Assembly: GCF_001544475.1 (NCBI RefSeq)
Contig: NZ_FCNW02000026.1
Coordinates: forward strand, 29,092 to 93,091
From: Caballeronia humi
GTDB taxonomy: Bacteria; Pseudomonadota; Gammaproteobacteria; Burkholderiales; Burkholderiaceae
Reading direction: 5' to 3'
DNA: 64,000 nucleotides
Both the position numbers and the translations under genes were made by a program. Below the pieces are notes generated by a model. That model was not told the DNA's origin and searched no databases. It saw only the letters and a program-made list of their open reading frames with translations. Below, in pieces: positions 1 through 7,852 of this stretch (the stretch's first letter is position 1; every line of letters starts with the position of its first letter).

Positions 1-45
1 AACTCGAAGATCATGTCTATCAGGAAGCACCACGGCTCGCCGGGA

Positions 46-112
46 CGCTGGTTCGCGTCAGCCTGCAGCGGGTTTATCCTGCCCGGGATAAACCCTGAGC
101 GCGCAACCAGCG
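46..112. repeat. nested inverted repeat upstream of the MHS transporter
   Basis: Two nested arms are visible. The outer arm CGCTGGTT (46-53) pairs with AACCAGCG (105-112). The inner arm GGGTTTATCC (70-79) pairs perfectly with GGATAAACCC (86-95) across a 6-base loop. No T-run follows, so it is not a classic terminator. It could be a transcript-end structure of a gene to the left, a small structured RNA, or a regulator site. The rest of 1-319 shows no convincing gene; an AT-rich patch at about 155-190 may hold the promoter of the transporter. Confidence 0.4.
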
Positions 113-319
113 AACGACCATTCGAAATGCGTGATACAGGCTTGATGGAGCCGTTTTAAAAGACGTTAGATGTATTTTGGCTATTTTTGCTCAACATTCG
201 CTCTTGCCGGACCACAAAACCGCCCGTCAGAACGCCGTAAGTTTCGACTCCAATAATCGTTGCACGGAGCCTTCGGGGATCCGCGAGCCGATTCGAAAAT
301 CACAATCAGGAGACGATTC

Positions 320-1978
320 ATGGCTACGGTTGAGGGGCGCATTTCCCACGCGCCGATGACGGGCGAAGAGAAGAAGGTGATCTTCGCCTCATCGCTCGGC
401 ACGGTGTTCGAGTGGTATGACTTCTATCTGGCGGGCTCGCTCGCCGTCTATATCAGCAGGACGTTCTTTTCCGGCGTCAATCCGACGGCCGGTTTCATCT
501 TCACCCTGCTGGGCTTCGCGGCCGGCTTTGCGGTGCGTCCGTTCGGCGCGATCGTGTTCGGGCGGCTCGGCGACATGGTCGGGCGCAAATACACGTTCCT
601 CGTGACGATCGTCATCATGGGTCTCTCGACGTTCGTGATCGGCTTTTTGCCCGGCTACGCGTCGATAGGCATTGCGGCACCCGTGATCTTCATCGCGATG
701 CGACTCCTGCAGGGCCTCGCGCTCGGCGGCGAGTACGGCGGTGCGGCAACCTATGTCGCCGAGCACGCGCCAGCGAACAAGCGCGGCGCGTGGACAGCGT
801 GGATACAGACGACGGCCACACTCGGCCTCTTCGTCTCGCTGCTCGTGATCCTGGCGGTGCGCACGGCGGTCGGCGAGGAAACGTTCGGCGCCTGGGGCTG
901 GCGCGTGCCGTTCCTCGCGTCGATCATCCTGCTCGGCATCTCGGTGTGGATCCGGATGCAGTTGCACGAATCGCCGGTGTTCGAGCGCATCAAGGCCGAG
1001 GGCAAGACGTCGAAGGCGCCGCTGACCGAAGCGTTCGGCCAATGGAAAAACCTGAAGATCGTGCTGCTCGCGCTCTTCGGCTTGACGGCGGGCCAGGCGG
1101 TCGTCTGGTATACGGGGCAGTTCTACACGCTTTTCTTCCTCACGCAGACCCTGAAGGTCGACGGCACGAGCGCGAACATCATGGTCGCGGTCGCGTTGTT
1201 GATCGGCACGCCGTTTTTCGTGTTTTTCGGGTCGCTGTCGGACCGGATCGGCCGCAAGCCGATCATCATGACCGGCTGCCTGATCGCCGCGCTCTGCTAC
1301 TTCCCGCTCTTCAAGGCGCTCGCGCACTACACGAACCCGACGCTCGAAGCCGCGACGGCCAAGTCGCCGATCGTCGTGATCGCCAATCCCGACGAGTGCT
1401 CGTTCCAGTTCAATCCGGTGGGAACGTCGAAGTTCACGTCGTCGTGCGACATCGCGAAGAGCGCGTTGTCGAAGTCGGGGCTGAACTACGAAAACGTGGC
1501 GGCGCCGGCTGGCACGCTCGCGCAGATCAAGGTGGGCGAGACGGTCGTCGAGACGTACGACGGCAAGGCCGCCGACGCCAAGGCGAAGGGCGCGGTGTTC
1601 GACAAGACGCTCTCGGGCACGCTGAAGAGCGCGGGCTATCCGGCGAAGGCCGACCCGGCGCTGATCAACTGGCCGATGGCGATCGTGGTGCTGACGATCC
1701 TCGTGATCTTCGTGACGATGGTCTACGGGCCGATCGCCGCGATGCTGGTCGAGATGTTCCCGGCGCGAATCCGCTATACGTCGATGTCGCTGCCGTATCA
1801 CATCGGCAATGGCTGGTTCGGCGGCTTTCTGCCGGCGACGGCGTTCGCGATCGTGGCGGCGAAGGGCAACATCTATTCGGGGCTGTGGTATCCGATCGTG
1901 ATCGCGCTCGCGACTTTCGTGATCGGCATGCTGTTCGTCAAGGAGACGCGCAACTCGGCAGTGTACGACTCGGACTGA
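320..1978 (+). CDS. MHS-family MFS transporter with a large periplasmic insert
   Basis: A 552-residue polytopic inner-membrane carrier of the metabolite:H+ symporter branch of the major facilitator superfamily. Family signatures are FEWYDFYLAG near the N terminus, the loop motif GRLGDMVGRK after TM2, GGEYGGAATYVAEHAP at about residue 136, and the second-half copy GSLSDRIGRKP. The ATG at 320 is chosen because AGGAGA lies just upstream; an in-frame ATG at 260 has no such site. Between the helix ending around residue 335 and the one starting around 448 lies a polar insert of about 110 residues with two cysteines (C360, C376), absent from compact relatives such as ProP. The substrate cannot be read from sequence; dicarboxylates, betaines or aromatic acids are typical of the family. 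It is a single-gene unit. Confidence 0.9.
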   Translation: MATVEGRISHAPMTGEEKKVIFASSLGTVFEWYDFYLAGSLAVYISRTFFSGVNPTAGFIFTLLGFAAGFAVRPFGAIVFGRLGDMVGRKYTFLVTIVIMGLSTFVIGFLPGYASIGIAAPVIFIAMRLLQGLALGGEYGGAATYVAEHAPANKRGAWTAWIQTTATLGLFVSLLVILAVRTAVGEETFGAWGWRVPFLASIILLGISVWIRMQLHESPVFERIKAEGKTSKAPLTEAFGQWKNLKIVLLALFGLTAGQAVVWYTGQFYTLFFLTQTLKVDGTSANIMVAVALLIGTPFFVFFGSLSDRIGRKPIIMTGCLIAALCYFPLFKALAHYTNPTLEAATAKSPIVVIANPDECSFQFNPVGTSKFTSSCDIAKSALSKSGLNYENVAAPAGTLAQIKVGETVVETYDGKAADAKAKGAVFDKTLSGTLKSAGYPAKADPALINWPMAIVVLTILVIFVTMVYGPIAAMLVEMFPARIRYTSMSLPYHIGNGWFGGFLPATAFAIVAAKGNIYSGLWYPIVIALATFVIGMLFVKETRNSAVYDSD

Positions 1979-2034
1979 CGGGTTCGGTTCTTCGCCTTTT
2001 CGCGAAATGTCAGTAGGAATGTGCTGGGAAGGGG

Positions 2035-2063
2035 TTGACAGACTTCCCAGCTATCTCCATAAT
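2035..2063 (+). promoter_or_regulatory. sigma-70 promoter of tRNA-Met
   Basis: TTGACA (2035-2040) is followed after exactly 17 bases by CATAAT (2058-2063), placing the start of transcription a few bases before the tRNA. The -35 hexamer is a perfect consensus and the -10 differs at one position, as expected for a strong stable-RNA promoter. Confidence 0.8.
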
Positions 2064-2076
2064 CCTGCTCTCTTTA

Positions 2077-2153
<77 letters not shown>

Positions 2154-2164
2154 GTATCAAGAAA

Positions 2165-2198
2165 AAGCCGCTGCTTCGAAAGAAGTGGCGGCTTTTTT
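2165..2198 (+). terminator. intrinsic terminator of tRNA-Met
   Basis: AAGCCGCTGCTTC (2165-2177) pairs with GAAGTGGCGGCTT (2182-2194) through 13 pairs including two G-U wobbles, closed by a GAAA tetraloop and followed by a run of six T. Confidence 0.85.
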
Positions 2199-2220
2199 GT
2201 TTGCAGCGTCCGCGAGCACA

Positions 2221-2247
2221 AAAAGAAAAGCCGGCAATCGCCGGCTT
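2221..2247 (-). terminator. intrinsic terminator pointing leftward
   Basis: AAGCCGGC (2228-2235) pairs perfectly with GCCGGCTT (2240-2247) around the loop AATC. Read on the minus strand it is followed by CTTTTCTTTT. It has the right polarity to end a leftward transcript, although no minus-strand protein gene lies upstream of it, which is the main reason to suspect a small RNA here. Confidence 0.5.
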
Positions 2248-2366
2248 GCGAATCCACATAGTTATAAGAGCTAAGGCCTTACGGCCATTGCGCCTGTCTC
2301 GACTTTCGGCAAAGAGTCGCGTCCCATCACGCTTGTGCTTTGCCGACAGCCTCGACCCGCTGCCAC
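2221..2366 (-). ncRNA. candidate small RNA, minus strand, next to tRNA-Met
   Basis: The 390 bases between the tRNA and the next gene hold no convincing protein. On the minus strand there is a GATAAT -10-like element (2378-2373), then a long hairpin with a perfect 9-pair stem (CTTTGCCGA at 2338-2346 with TCGGCAAAG at 2306-2314) carrying a smaller inner stem (GCGT/ACGC at 2319-2332). The stretch ends in a terminator-like hairpin at 2228-2247 followed by T-rich sequence. This would give a transcript of about 145 bases. No clear -35 element is seen and no known RNA family was recognised. Confidence 0.25.
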
Positions 2367-2543
2367 TCTTTTATTATCTCTCCTCGCGCATACTTCCCTC
2401 GAGCGCAGAAGCAGTATTGCCGAACTGCGCCGGGGCCAATGTGTGCTGCCGAACGTTCAGACGATAGTCTCGCGAACACCCTGAGTCTCCTTCACCAGCC
2501 GCGCTAAACTCGCCCGATCACGCCGACGTAGAGGTGAATCGCA

Positions 2544-3260
2544 ATGCCGGAAATCAAGGCTCTGTTATTCGATGTCTTCGGAACCGTGGTCGATTGGCGC
2601 AGCGGCGTCGCGCGTGATTCGCAGCCGTTCCTCGCCCGCTACGCCCCGTCGATCGATGCCCACGAATTCGCCGATACGTGGCGTCGCGAATACGCGCCCG
2701 CGATGGAGGAAATCCGCAGCAAACGCCGCGCGTTCGTACGACTCGACGTCCTGCATCGCGAGAACCTCGTGAAGGTGATATCCGGCTACGGCATCGCACC
2801 GCCACCGCCTGCGCATGAACTCGATGAACTCAACCTCGCGTGGCATCGCCTGGATCCGTGGCCCGATTCCGTCGATGGCCTCGCGCGTCTCAAGCGCCGC
2901 TTCATGATCGCGCCGCTCTCGAACGGCAACATCCGGCTGATGCTCGACATGGCCAAGCGCGCCGGCCTTCCCTGGGACGCGATTCTCGGCGCGGAAGTCG
3001 TGCGGGCGTACAAACCGTCGCCGTCGGTGTATATCGATACCGTCGACATTCTCGGACTCGAACGCCACGAAGTCTGCATGGTCGCGGCGCACAACAGCGA
3101 CCTCGCGGCCGCGCGCGACTGCGGGCTCAGAACGGCGTTTGTCGCGAGACCCGCCGAGCACGGCGCGGCACAGACCACCGACCTTCGCGCCGAACAAGCA
3201 TGGGACTTCGTGGCGAGTGACCTCGCCGATCTCGCGACACAACTCGGCTGCCCGGACTGA
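2544..3260 (+). CDS. HAD-superfamily 2-haloacid dehalogenase-like hydrolase
   Basis: A 238-residue cytosolic protein of the haloacid dehalogenase type II group. Motif I LLFDVFGT gives the nucleophile D10 and T14; motif II is LSNGN at about residue 124; motif III lysine sits in AYKPSP at about 156; motif IV is HNSDLAAARD. Family members hydrolyse (S)-2-haloacids through an aspartyl ester. The motif IV serine typical of proven dehalogenases (S-x-N-x-x-D) is replaced by alanine here (A-x-N-x-x-D), so activity on haloacids is not certain and a phosphatase role is possible. The ATG at 2544 has GAGGTGA upstream. It stands alone, ahead of the exported FKBP gene. Confidence 0.8.
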   Translation: MPEIKALLFDVFGTVVDWRSGVARDSQPFLARYAPSIDAHEFADTWRREYAPAMEEIRSKRRAFVRLDVLHRENLVKVISGYGIAPPPPAHELDELNLAWHRLDPWPDSVDGLARLKRRFMIAPLSNGNIRLMLDMAKRAGLPWDAILGAEVVRAYKPSPSVYIDTVDILGLERHEVCMVAAHNSDLAAARDCGLRTAFVARPAEHGAAQTTDLRAEQAWDFVASDLADLATQLGCPD

Positions 3261-3318
3261 AGCGAACGCGCCGCAGTCTAAGATGTCGAATTCCCCACAC
3301 AGCACGGAGAACTACCGT

Positions 3319-3720
3319 ATGAAATCTGCCATTGCCCTGCTTGCCGCATCCGTCATCGCATCGACGGCGTTCGCCGCCACCGGCGCGACCGAGAAGCTGC
3401 CATCGGGCGTCGTCGTCCAGCACATCACGCAGGGCACCGGCCCGCAACCGACTGCCGACGACGTCGTGCGCGTCAACTATCGCGGCACGCTCGCGAACGG
3501 CACCGAATTCGACAGTTCCGACAAGCACGGCGGCCCCGCGACATTCCCGCTCGGACGCGTGATCCCGTGCTGGACGCAAGGCGTGCAGAAAATCAAGGTC
3601 GGCGGCAAGGCAAAACTGACGTGCCCTGCCGCGACGGCTTATGGCGAAAAGGGCGTCGGAGCGATTCCGCCGAACAGCGATCTGACGTTTGAAATCGAGT
3701 TGCTCGGGATTGGGAAGTGA
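3319..3720 (+). CDS. exported FKBP-type peptidyl-prolyl isomerase
   Basis: A 133-residue protein starting with a Sec signal peptide (residues 1-19, cleavage after AFA) followed by one FKBP domain. The fold is recognisable from VVRVNYRGTLANGTEFDSS, the FPLGRVIPCW segment (VIPGW in most homologues), AYGEKGVG.AIPPNSDL and the final FEIELL. It catalyses cis-trans isomerisation of prolyl bonds during folding of envelope proteins in the periplasm. The ATG at 3319 is preferred because it begins exactly at a canonical signal peptide; longer in-frame forms would bury it. The VIPCW cysteine in place of glycine is a small departure from the usual active-site segment. Confidence 0.88.
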   Translation: MKSAIALLAASVIASTAFAATGATEKLPSGVVVQHITQGTGPQPTADDVVRVNYRGTLANGTEFDSSDKHGGPATFPLGRVIPCWTQGVQKIKVGGKAKLTCPAATAYGEKGVGAIPPNSDLTFEIELLGIGK

Positions 3721-3866
3721 GGTTTTCAGGACGGCGGGTCAGTTAAGTGATCGCCATCCCGGTTCGACTGGCGCCGGTCTGAAAGCCGCGCGCCGGATCG
3801 GATAACGAACTGCCGCTTAGGCCTGGTCATTCAGCCGTCGCGGCCGGTCCGCCTCCCCCCGCCAAA

Positions 3867-4523
3867 TCAAGACGCCACCAGCGAATCCCCCGCAACGCGC
3901 ACTCGCTGTCCCACCTGAACACCCGGATCGGCCTGATACGTGAAGTTGCGATAGCTGCCGTCCGCCATCCGGACCTGCACCTGATACGTCGTCGCCTTGT
4001 GCACGGCGTGCTCGATCGTATTGCCTGCAAGACCGCCACCGAGCGCGCCGATGATCGTCGCCGCGGTCTTTTCACGGCCCTTGCCGATCTGCGTGCCCGC
4101 CAGTCCTCCGACGACCGCGCCACCGATCGCGCCGATACCGGTCGTCGGCTGAGCGCTCTGCACGGCGTTGACGGCGACCACTTGTCCTGCGGCCGGATCG
4201 TAAGCGGGCGCTTGCACGGGCGCCAGCGACGCCTCGCCCGGCACGTAGCCCTGCTGCGCCTTCGACGGAACGTGATGCGGGCGCGGCGCGGCTTGCGTCA
4301 CGGTTGCGACGCGGGCAGGAGGCGTGACGGCTTGCGTGTCGATGACGGGCGAGGGCGTCGCCGCCGGGGCAACCGCTTTGGACGTCGGCAAGAGGCCGGT
4401 CATCGCCGCGACGCCGGTGCCGCACGCAAGGATCACCGCGACGGCTGCGGCCGCGACGAGCGGATGAATACGGCTCGACGTCGATGTCGATGTCGATGCG
4501 GATACGTTCGGTGTGGCGCTCAT
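3867..4523 (-). CDS. glycine-zipper 2TM envelope protein (SlyB/17-kDa antigen-like)
   Basis: A 218-residue protein with one N-terminal membrane span (about residues 20-42), a proline/alanine-rich linker, a glycine zipper (IGAIGGAVVGGLAGTQIGKG followed by IIGALGGGLAGNTIE) and a C-terminal beta-type domain ending in VRVAGDSLVAS. Such proteins insert in the envelope and are thought to stabilise the outer membrane. Unlike SlyB it has no lipobox cysteine after the signal, so it is probably anchored in the inner membrane by its N-terminal helix. ATG 4523 was chosen because the preceding in-frame extension to 4691 is not hydrophobic or conserved-looking. It is divergent from the metallo-hydrolase gene, with their 5' regions facing each other over about 150 bases. 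Confidence 0.75.
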   Translation of the reverse strand: MSATPNVSASTSTSTSSRIHPLVAAAAVAVILACGTGVAAMTGLLPTSKAVAPAATPSPVIDTQAVTPPARVATVTQAAPRPHHVPSKAQQGYVPGEASLAPVQAPAYDPAAGQVVAVNAVQSAQPTTGIGAIGGAVVGGLAGTQIGKGREKTAATIIGALGGGLAGNTIEHAVHKATTYQVQVRMADGSYRNFTYQADPGVQVGQRVRVAGDSLVAS

Positions 4524-4677
4524 GTCAGCAATCTCCCATTGGATGCTGAGCGATATAACGCGGTGGCAGGCGAGCGCGTGTACGTGAAAGTTATGACAGT
4601 TGTAAGCAAATGTCGTGGCGAAGCGGCATCTTCGGCATACTGTCACCAGCACAACCGACCCGCTTCGGGAGAACAAC

Positions 4678-5538
4678 GTGCAACCGACCATCCAGCCGTT
4701 CTACGACCTCACCACCGGCACGATGACCTACGTCGCGTACGCGCAGCCGGGCGCGCCCTGCGCGATCGTCGATTCCGTGCTCGATTACGATCCGCATGCC
4801 GCGCGCACCTCGACCCGTTCCGCCGATGCGGTCATCGCGTTCATCGAAGCGCAGCGCCTCACCGTCGAGTGGATTCTCGAAACGCACGCGCATGCCGATC
4901 ATCTGTCGGCGGCGCCCTATCTGAAGCGCGAGCTCGGCGGCAAGATCGCGATCGGCGAATCGATCCGCACCGTGCAGGGCGTGTTCAAGAAGATCTTCGA
5001 CCTCGAACCGGCGTTCCAGCTCGATGGCTCGCAGTTCGATCATCTGTTCAGCGACGGCGAGCGGTTCCGCATCGGCGGACTGGAGGCCTCGGCGATGTAC
5101 GTGCCGGGCCACACGCCCGCCGACATGGCGTACCGCATCGGCGATGCGGTGTTCGTCGGCGATACGCTCTTTTTGCCGGACGTCGGTACGGCGCGTTGCG
5201 ATTTCCCCGGCGGCAATGCGCGCACGCTCTACCGGTCGATCCAGCGCCTGCTCGCGCTGCCCGCCGATACGCGTCTGTTCGTCTGCCACGACTATCCGCC
5301 CGAGACGCGCGCGCCCCACTGGGAAACGACGGTCGGTGCGCAACGGCTGCACAACATCCACATCGGCGCGGGCAAGACGGAAGACGAATTCGTCGAGATG
5401 CGCGAGGCGCGCGACGCCACGCTCGGCATGCCGACGCTGATCCTGCCGGCGATCCAGGTCAACATCCGCGCAGGACAATTCCCCGAAGCGGCGGGTAACG
5501 GCACGACTTATCTGAAAATACCGCTCAACGCGCTCTGA
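4678..5538 (+). CDS. MBL-fold hydrolase, persulfide dioxygenase-like (Blh/ETHE1 type)
   Basis: A 286-residue metallo-beta-lactamase-fold protein. Metal ligands are visible in THAHADH (about residues 69-75), PGHTPADMAY, FVGDTLF and VCHDY. The block DVGTARCDFPGGNA matches the persulfide dioxygenase group, which oxidises glutathione persulfide to sulfite with a single iron. The GTG at 4678 is chosen since GGGAGA lies 5 bases upstream; the ATG at 4615 has no site and adds a poorly conserved leader. No rhodanese domain is fused and no sulfide:quinone reductase or BigR-type repressor is adjacent, so the link to sulfide detoxification rests on the family alone. It converges with the GntR gene, leaving 6 bases between them. 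Confidence 0.8.
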   Translation: MQPTIQPFYDLTTGTMTYVAYAQPGAPCAIVDSVLDYDPHAARTSTRSADAVIAFIEAQRLTVEWILETHAHADHLSAAPYLKRELGGKIAIGESIRTVQGVFKKIFDLEPAFQLDGSQFDHLFSDGERFRIGGLEASAMYVPGHTPADMAYRIGDAVFVGDTLFLPDVGTARCDFPGGNARTLYRSIQRLLALPADTRLFVCHDYPPETRAPHWETTVGAQRLHNIHIGAGKTEDEFVEMREARDATLGMPTLILPAIQVNIRAGQFPEAAGNGTTYLKIPLNAL

Positions 5539-5544
5539 GCCGAT

Positions 5545-6222
5545 TCACCCTTCGATCCGCCCGCGCGTCACGCCGAGCAGATCGGCCATCGCGCGGCGGG
5601 CGGCGGTCTCGTCGCGCGCGACGATCGCATCGAAGACGGCCGTGTGTTCCGCGAGCGACGCGTTGTACACCTCCGCGCGCTTCGCGTTCAGCCGCAACTG
5701 GCCTTCCAGAGTGCGCTCGATCAGCGTGCCGAGCGGGATCAACAACTCGTTGCTGCACGCGGCGAGCACGCCCAGATGAAATCGCAAGTCTGCACGAACC
5801 CATTCGTCGACGTTCTGCGCCTCGACCATCGCGCGGTGCGCTTCGGTGAGCATCGCGAGCGTCGCGTCCTCGTGATTCGCCGCCGCGAGCGCGGCCGCGT
5901 ACGGCTCGATCATCTCGCGCATTTCCTGCAGCTTGATCGCAAACTGCAAAGGTGGTGCGACACGCGAGTACCAGTCGAGGACATCGGCGTCGAGCAGATT
6001 CCACGCGCTTTTCGGACGCACGCGCGTGCCGACCTTCGGCCGTGACCCGATCAGCCCCTTCGACGTCAGCGTGCGCAGCGCCTCACGCAGCACCGTGCGG
6101 CTGACGCCGAAGCGCTCCATGAGTTCGGCCTCGCGCGGCAACGTCGATGCCGGCGGGAAGTCGCCGCGCAGGATCGCGGTGCCGAGTTCGTACGCGACGC
6201 GTCCGTGCAGGTCGTGCTGAAT
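5545..6222 (-). CDS. FadR-subfamily GntR regulator, DgoR-like, apparent ATT start
   Basis: A regulator of about 225 residues. The winged helix-turn-helix reads LPREAELMERFGVSRTVLREA with the wing SKGLIGSRPKVGTRV, followed by an all-helical FCD ligand domain containing a metal-site arginine/histidine pattern (RADLRFHLGVL). It lies head-to-head with the D-galactonate dehydratase gene, so it probably represses sugar-acid use like E. coli DgoR. The first helix of the DNA-binding domain (LHGRVAYELGTAILRG) is encoded upstream of the nearest canonical start (TTG 6141). In that upstream frame there is no ATG, GTG or TTG; GGAGA followed after 6 bases by ATT (6222-6220) is the best initiation site. A sequencing error or an ATC start is an alternative. 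Confidence 0.8.
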   Translation of the reverse strand: MQHDLHGRVAYELGTAILRGDFPPASTLPREAELMERFGVSRTVLREALRTLTSKGLIGSRPKVGTRVRPKSAWNLLDADVLDWYSRVAPPLQFAIKLQEMREMIEPYAAALAAANHEDATLAMLTEAHRAMVEAQNVDEWVRADLRFHLGVLAACSNELLIPLGTLIERTLEGQLRLNAKRAEVYNASLAEHTAVFDAIVARDETAARRAMADLLGVTRGRIEG

Positions 6223-6251
6223 GACGATTCTCCGGGAAATTACCTCTTCAA

Positions 6252-6262
6252 TAATACTATTA
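6252..6262. promoter_or_regulatory. palindromic operator candidate between GntR gene and dgoD
   Basis: TAATACTATTA is a perfect 11-base inverted repeat in an AT-rich stretch between the divergent regulator and dehydratase genes. FadR-type GntR proteins bind short palindromes with a TAxTA-like half site, so this is the likely site for the neighbouring regulator. Its position just before dgoD fits repression. Confidence 0.45.
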
Positions 6263-6320
6263 ATACGACCACAGCGCGATTTTTTGATAGCATGTGAATC
6301 CCTGTCAGGAGACGCTTCTC

Positions 6321-7469
6321 ATGAAAATCACCAAACTCGAAACCTTCATCGTCCCGCCGCGCTGGTGCTTCCTCAAGATCGAAACCGACGAGGGCATCGT
6401 CGGCTGGGGCGAGCCGGTCGTCGAGGGGCGCGCGCACACCGTCGCCGCCGCCGTCGACGAACTAGCCGATTACCTGATCGGCAAGGATCCGCTCCTGATC
6501 GAGGACCACTGGCAGGTCATGTACCGCTCCGGCTTCTATCGCGGCGGGCCGATCGGCATGAGCGCGATCGCGGGCGTCGATCAGGCGCTGTGGGACATCA
6601 AGGGCAAGCATCATGGCGTGCCGGTTCACGCGCTGCTCGGCGGCCAGGTGCGCGACAGGATCAAGGTCTATTCGTGGATCGGCGGCGATCGTCCGAGCGA
6701 CGTCGCGAACAACGCGCGCGCCGTGGTCGAGCGCGGCTTCAAGGCGGTGAAGATGAACGGCTCGGAAGAGCTTCAGATCATCGATACCTTCGACAAGGTG
6801 CAAGGCGTCATCGATAACGTCGCGGCGGTGCGCGAGGCGGTCGGGCCGAACGTGGGCATCGGCGTGGATTTCCATGGCCGTGTGCACAAGCCGATGGCGA
6901 AGGTTCTCGCGAAGGAACTCGATCCGTTCAAGCTGATGTTCATCGAGGAGCCCGTGCTGTCGGAGAACGTGGAAGCGTTGCGCGACATCGTCAACCAGAC
7001 GAGCACGCCGATCGCTCTCGGCGAGCGGCTCTACTCGCGCTGGGACTTCAAGCACATCCTCGCGGGCGGGTACGTCGACATCATCCAGCCGGACGCGTCG
7101 CATGCGGGCGGGATTACGGAATGCCGCAAGATCGCGTCGATGGCGGAGGCATACGACGTCGCCGTCGCGCTGCACTGCCCGCTCGGGCCGATCGCGCTCG
7201 CGACTTGCCTGCAGATCGACGCCGTCAGCTACAACGCGTTCATCCAGGAGCAGAGTCTCGGGATTCACTACAACAAGGGCAACGACCTGCTCGACTACAT
7301 CCGCAATCCGGAAGTGTTCAAGTATGACGATGGCATGGTCGCGATTCCGCAAGGGCCGGGGCTTGGCATCGACGTGAACGAGGAGAAGGTGCGCGAGATG
7401 GCGAAGGTAGGTCACCGCTGGCGCAATCCGGTGTGGCGTCACGCGGATGGCAGCGTGGCGGAGTGGTGA
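6321..7469 (+). CDS. dgoD: D-galactonate dehydratase
   Basis: A 382-residue enolase-superfamily enzyme, the same length as E. coli DgoD and alike throughout. It removes water from D-galactonate to give 2-dehydro-3-deoxy-D-galactonate in the De Ley-Doudoroff pathway. Magnesium ligands appear as D183 in GVDFHGRV (with H185), the glutamate of FIEEPVL and the glutamate of LGERLYS; the second-half base is the histidine of HCPLGPIALA. The ATG at 6321 follows AGGAGA and gives the family length; an in-frame ATG at 6294 overlaps the Shine-Dalgarno region. The partner kinase and aldolase of the pathway (dgoK, dgoA) are not in the window, and no transporter follows, so the rest of the route must be elsewhere. 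Confidence 0.95.
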   Translation: MKITKLETFIVPPRWCFLKIETDEGIVGWGEPVVEGRAHTVAAAVDELADYLIGKDPLLIEDHWQVMYRSGFYRGGPIGMSAIAGVDQALWDIKGKHHGVPVHALLGGQVRDRIKVYSWIGGDRPSDVANNARAVVERGFKAVKMNGSEELQIIDTFDKVQGVIDNVAAVREAVGPNVGIGVDFHGRVHKPMAKVLAKELDPFKLMFIEEPVLSENVEALRDIVNQTSTPIALGERLYSRWDFKHILAGGYVDIIQPDASHAGGITECRKIASMAEAYDVAVALHCPLGPIALATCLQIDAVSYNAFIQEQSLGIHYNKGNDLLDYIRNPEVFKYDDGMVAIPQGPGLGIDVNEEKVREMAKVGHRWRNPVWRHADGSVAEW

Positions 7470-7479
7470 TTTCAGGTGA

Positions 7480-7750
7480 GTCGTGGGTGATGCACGCTTG
7501 AACCGAGTTCGACGCAAGCTTTGCACGAGCGCGGTTGATGCTGGGTTCGTGCGTGGCTTTGCGTTTGGCTCGTGCGTAGCTTGCGGTTGATCCGCACGGG
7601 TTCGGGCTTGCCCCGTGCCGGTTCGCGCCGGCTCACGCCGGTTCGTGCTTGAGACGTGCTGGCTTCGTTCCTGATTCGAGCCTGGTCGGAGTCGGTTCGC
7701 GCTTGATCCGGGCATGACCCGCACTTCCCAGGATGGCCCCGCGGCCGCTG
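7480..7750. repeat. degenerate GTTCG(N)GCTTG-type short repeats
   Basis: The 380-base gap after dgoD contains no believable gene. It is filled with loosely repeated 10-15-base words such as GGTTCGGGCTTG, GGTTCGTGCTTGA and GGTTCGCGCTTGATCCG, with related CGTGCGT words at the left end. The copies are irregularly spaced and imperfect. This looks like a decayed or slippage-born low-complexity spacer; no function is evident. Confidence 0.45.
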
Positions 7751-7852
7751 GCGCATCAGCACACACGCCCGCCGGTTTGCGCCATCTCGCACATTCGGGC
7801 GCGGAGTTTGCGTTTATGCTTGCATCACCTGCAATCGCCCCGAGAGACGAGC

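Noticed and set aside
389..1801. 470-codon minus-strand open frame opposite the MHS gene
   Set aside because: An antisense shadow of a high-GC gene: it is arginine/histidine/aspartate-rich, with no family motif and no ribosome site.
2201..2467. 88-codon frame after the tRNA terminator
   Set aside because: Low-complexity, no start signal and no likeness; it overlaps the hairpins of the candidate small RNA.
2240..2480. 6S RNA (ssrS) on the minus strand
   Set aside because: A GGTGTTCGC-like word at 2472-2480 recalls 6S RNA, but the matching 3' closing strand and the central bubble are not present.
6118..6141. TTG at 6141 or ATG at about 6120 as start of the GntR regulator
   Set aside because: Either start would delete the first helix of the winged helix-turn-helix that is clearly encoded upstream in the same frame.
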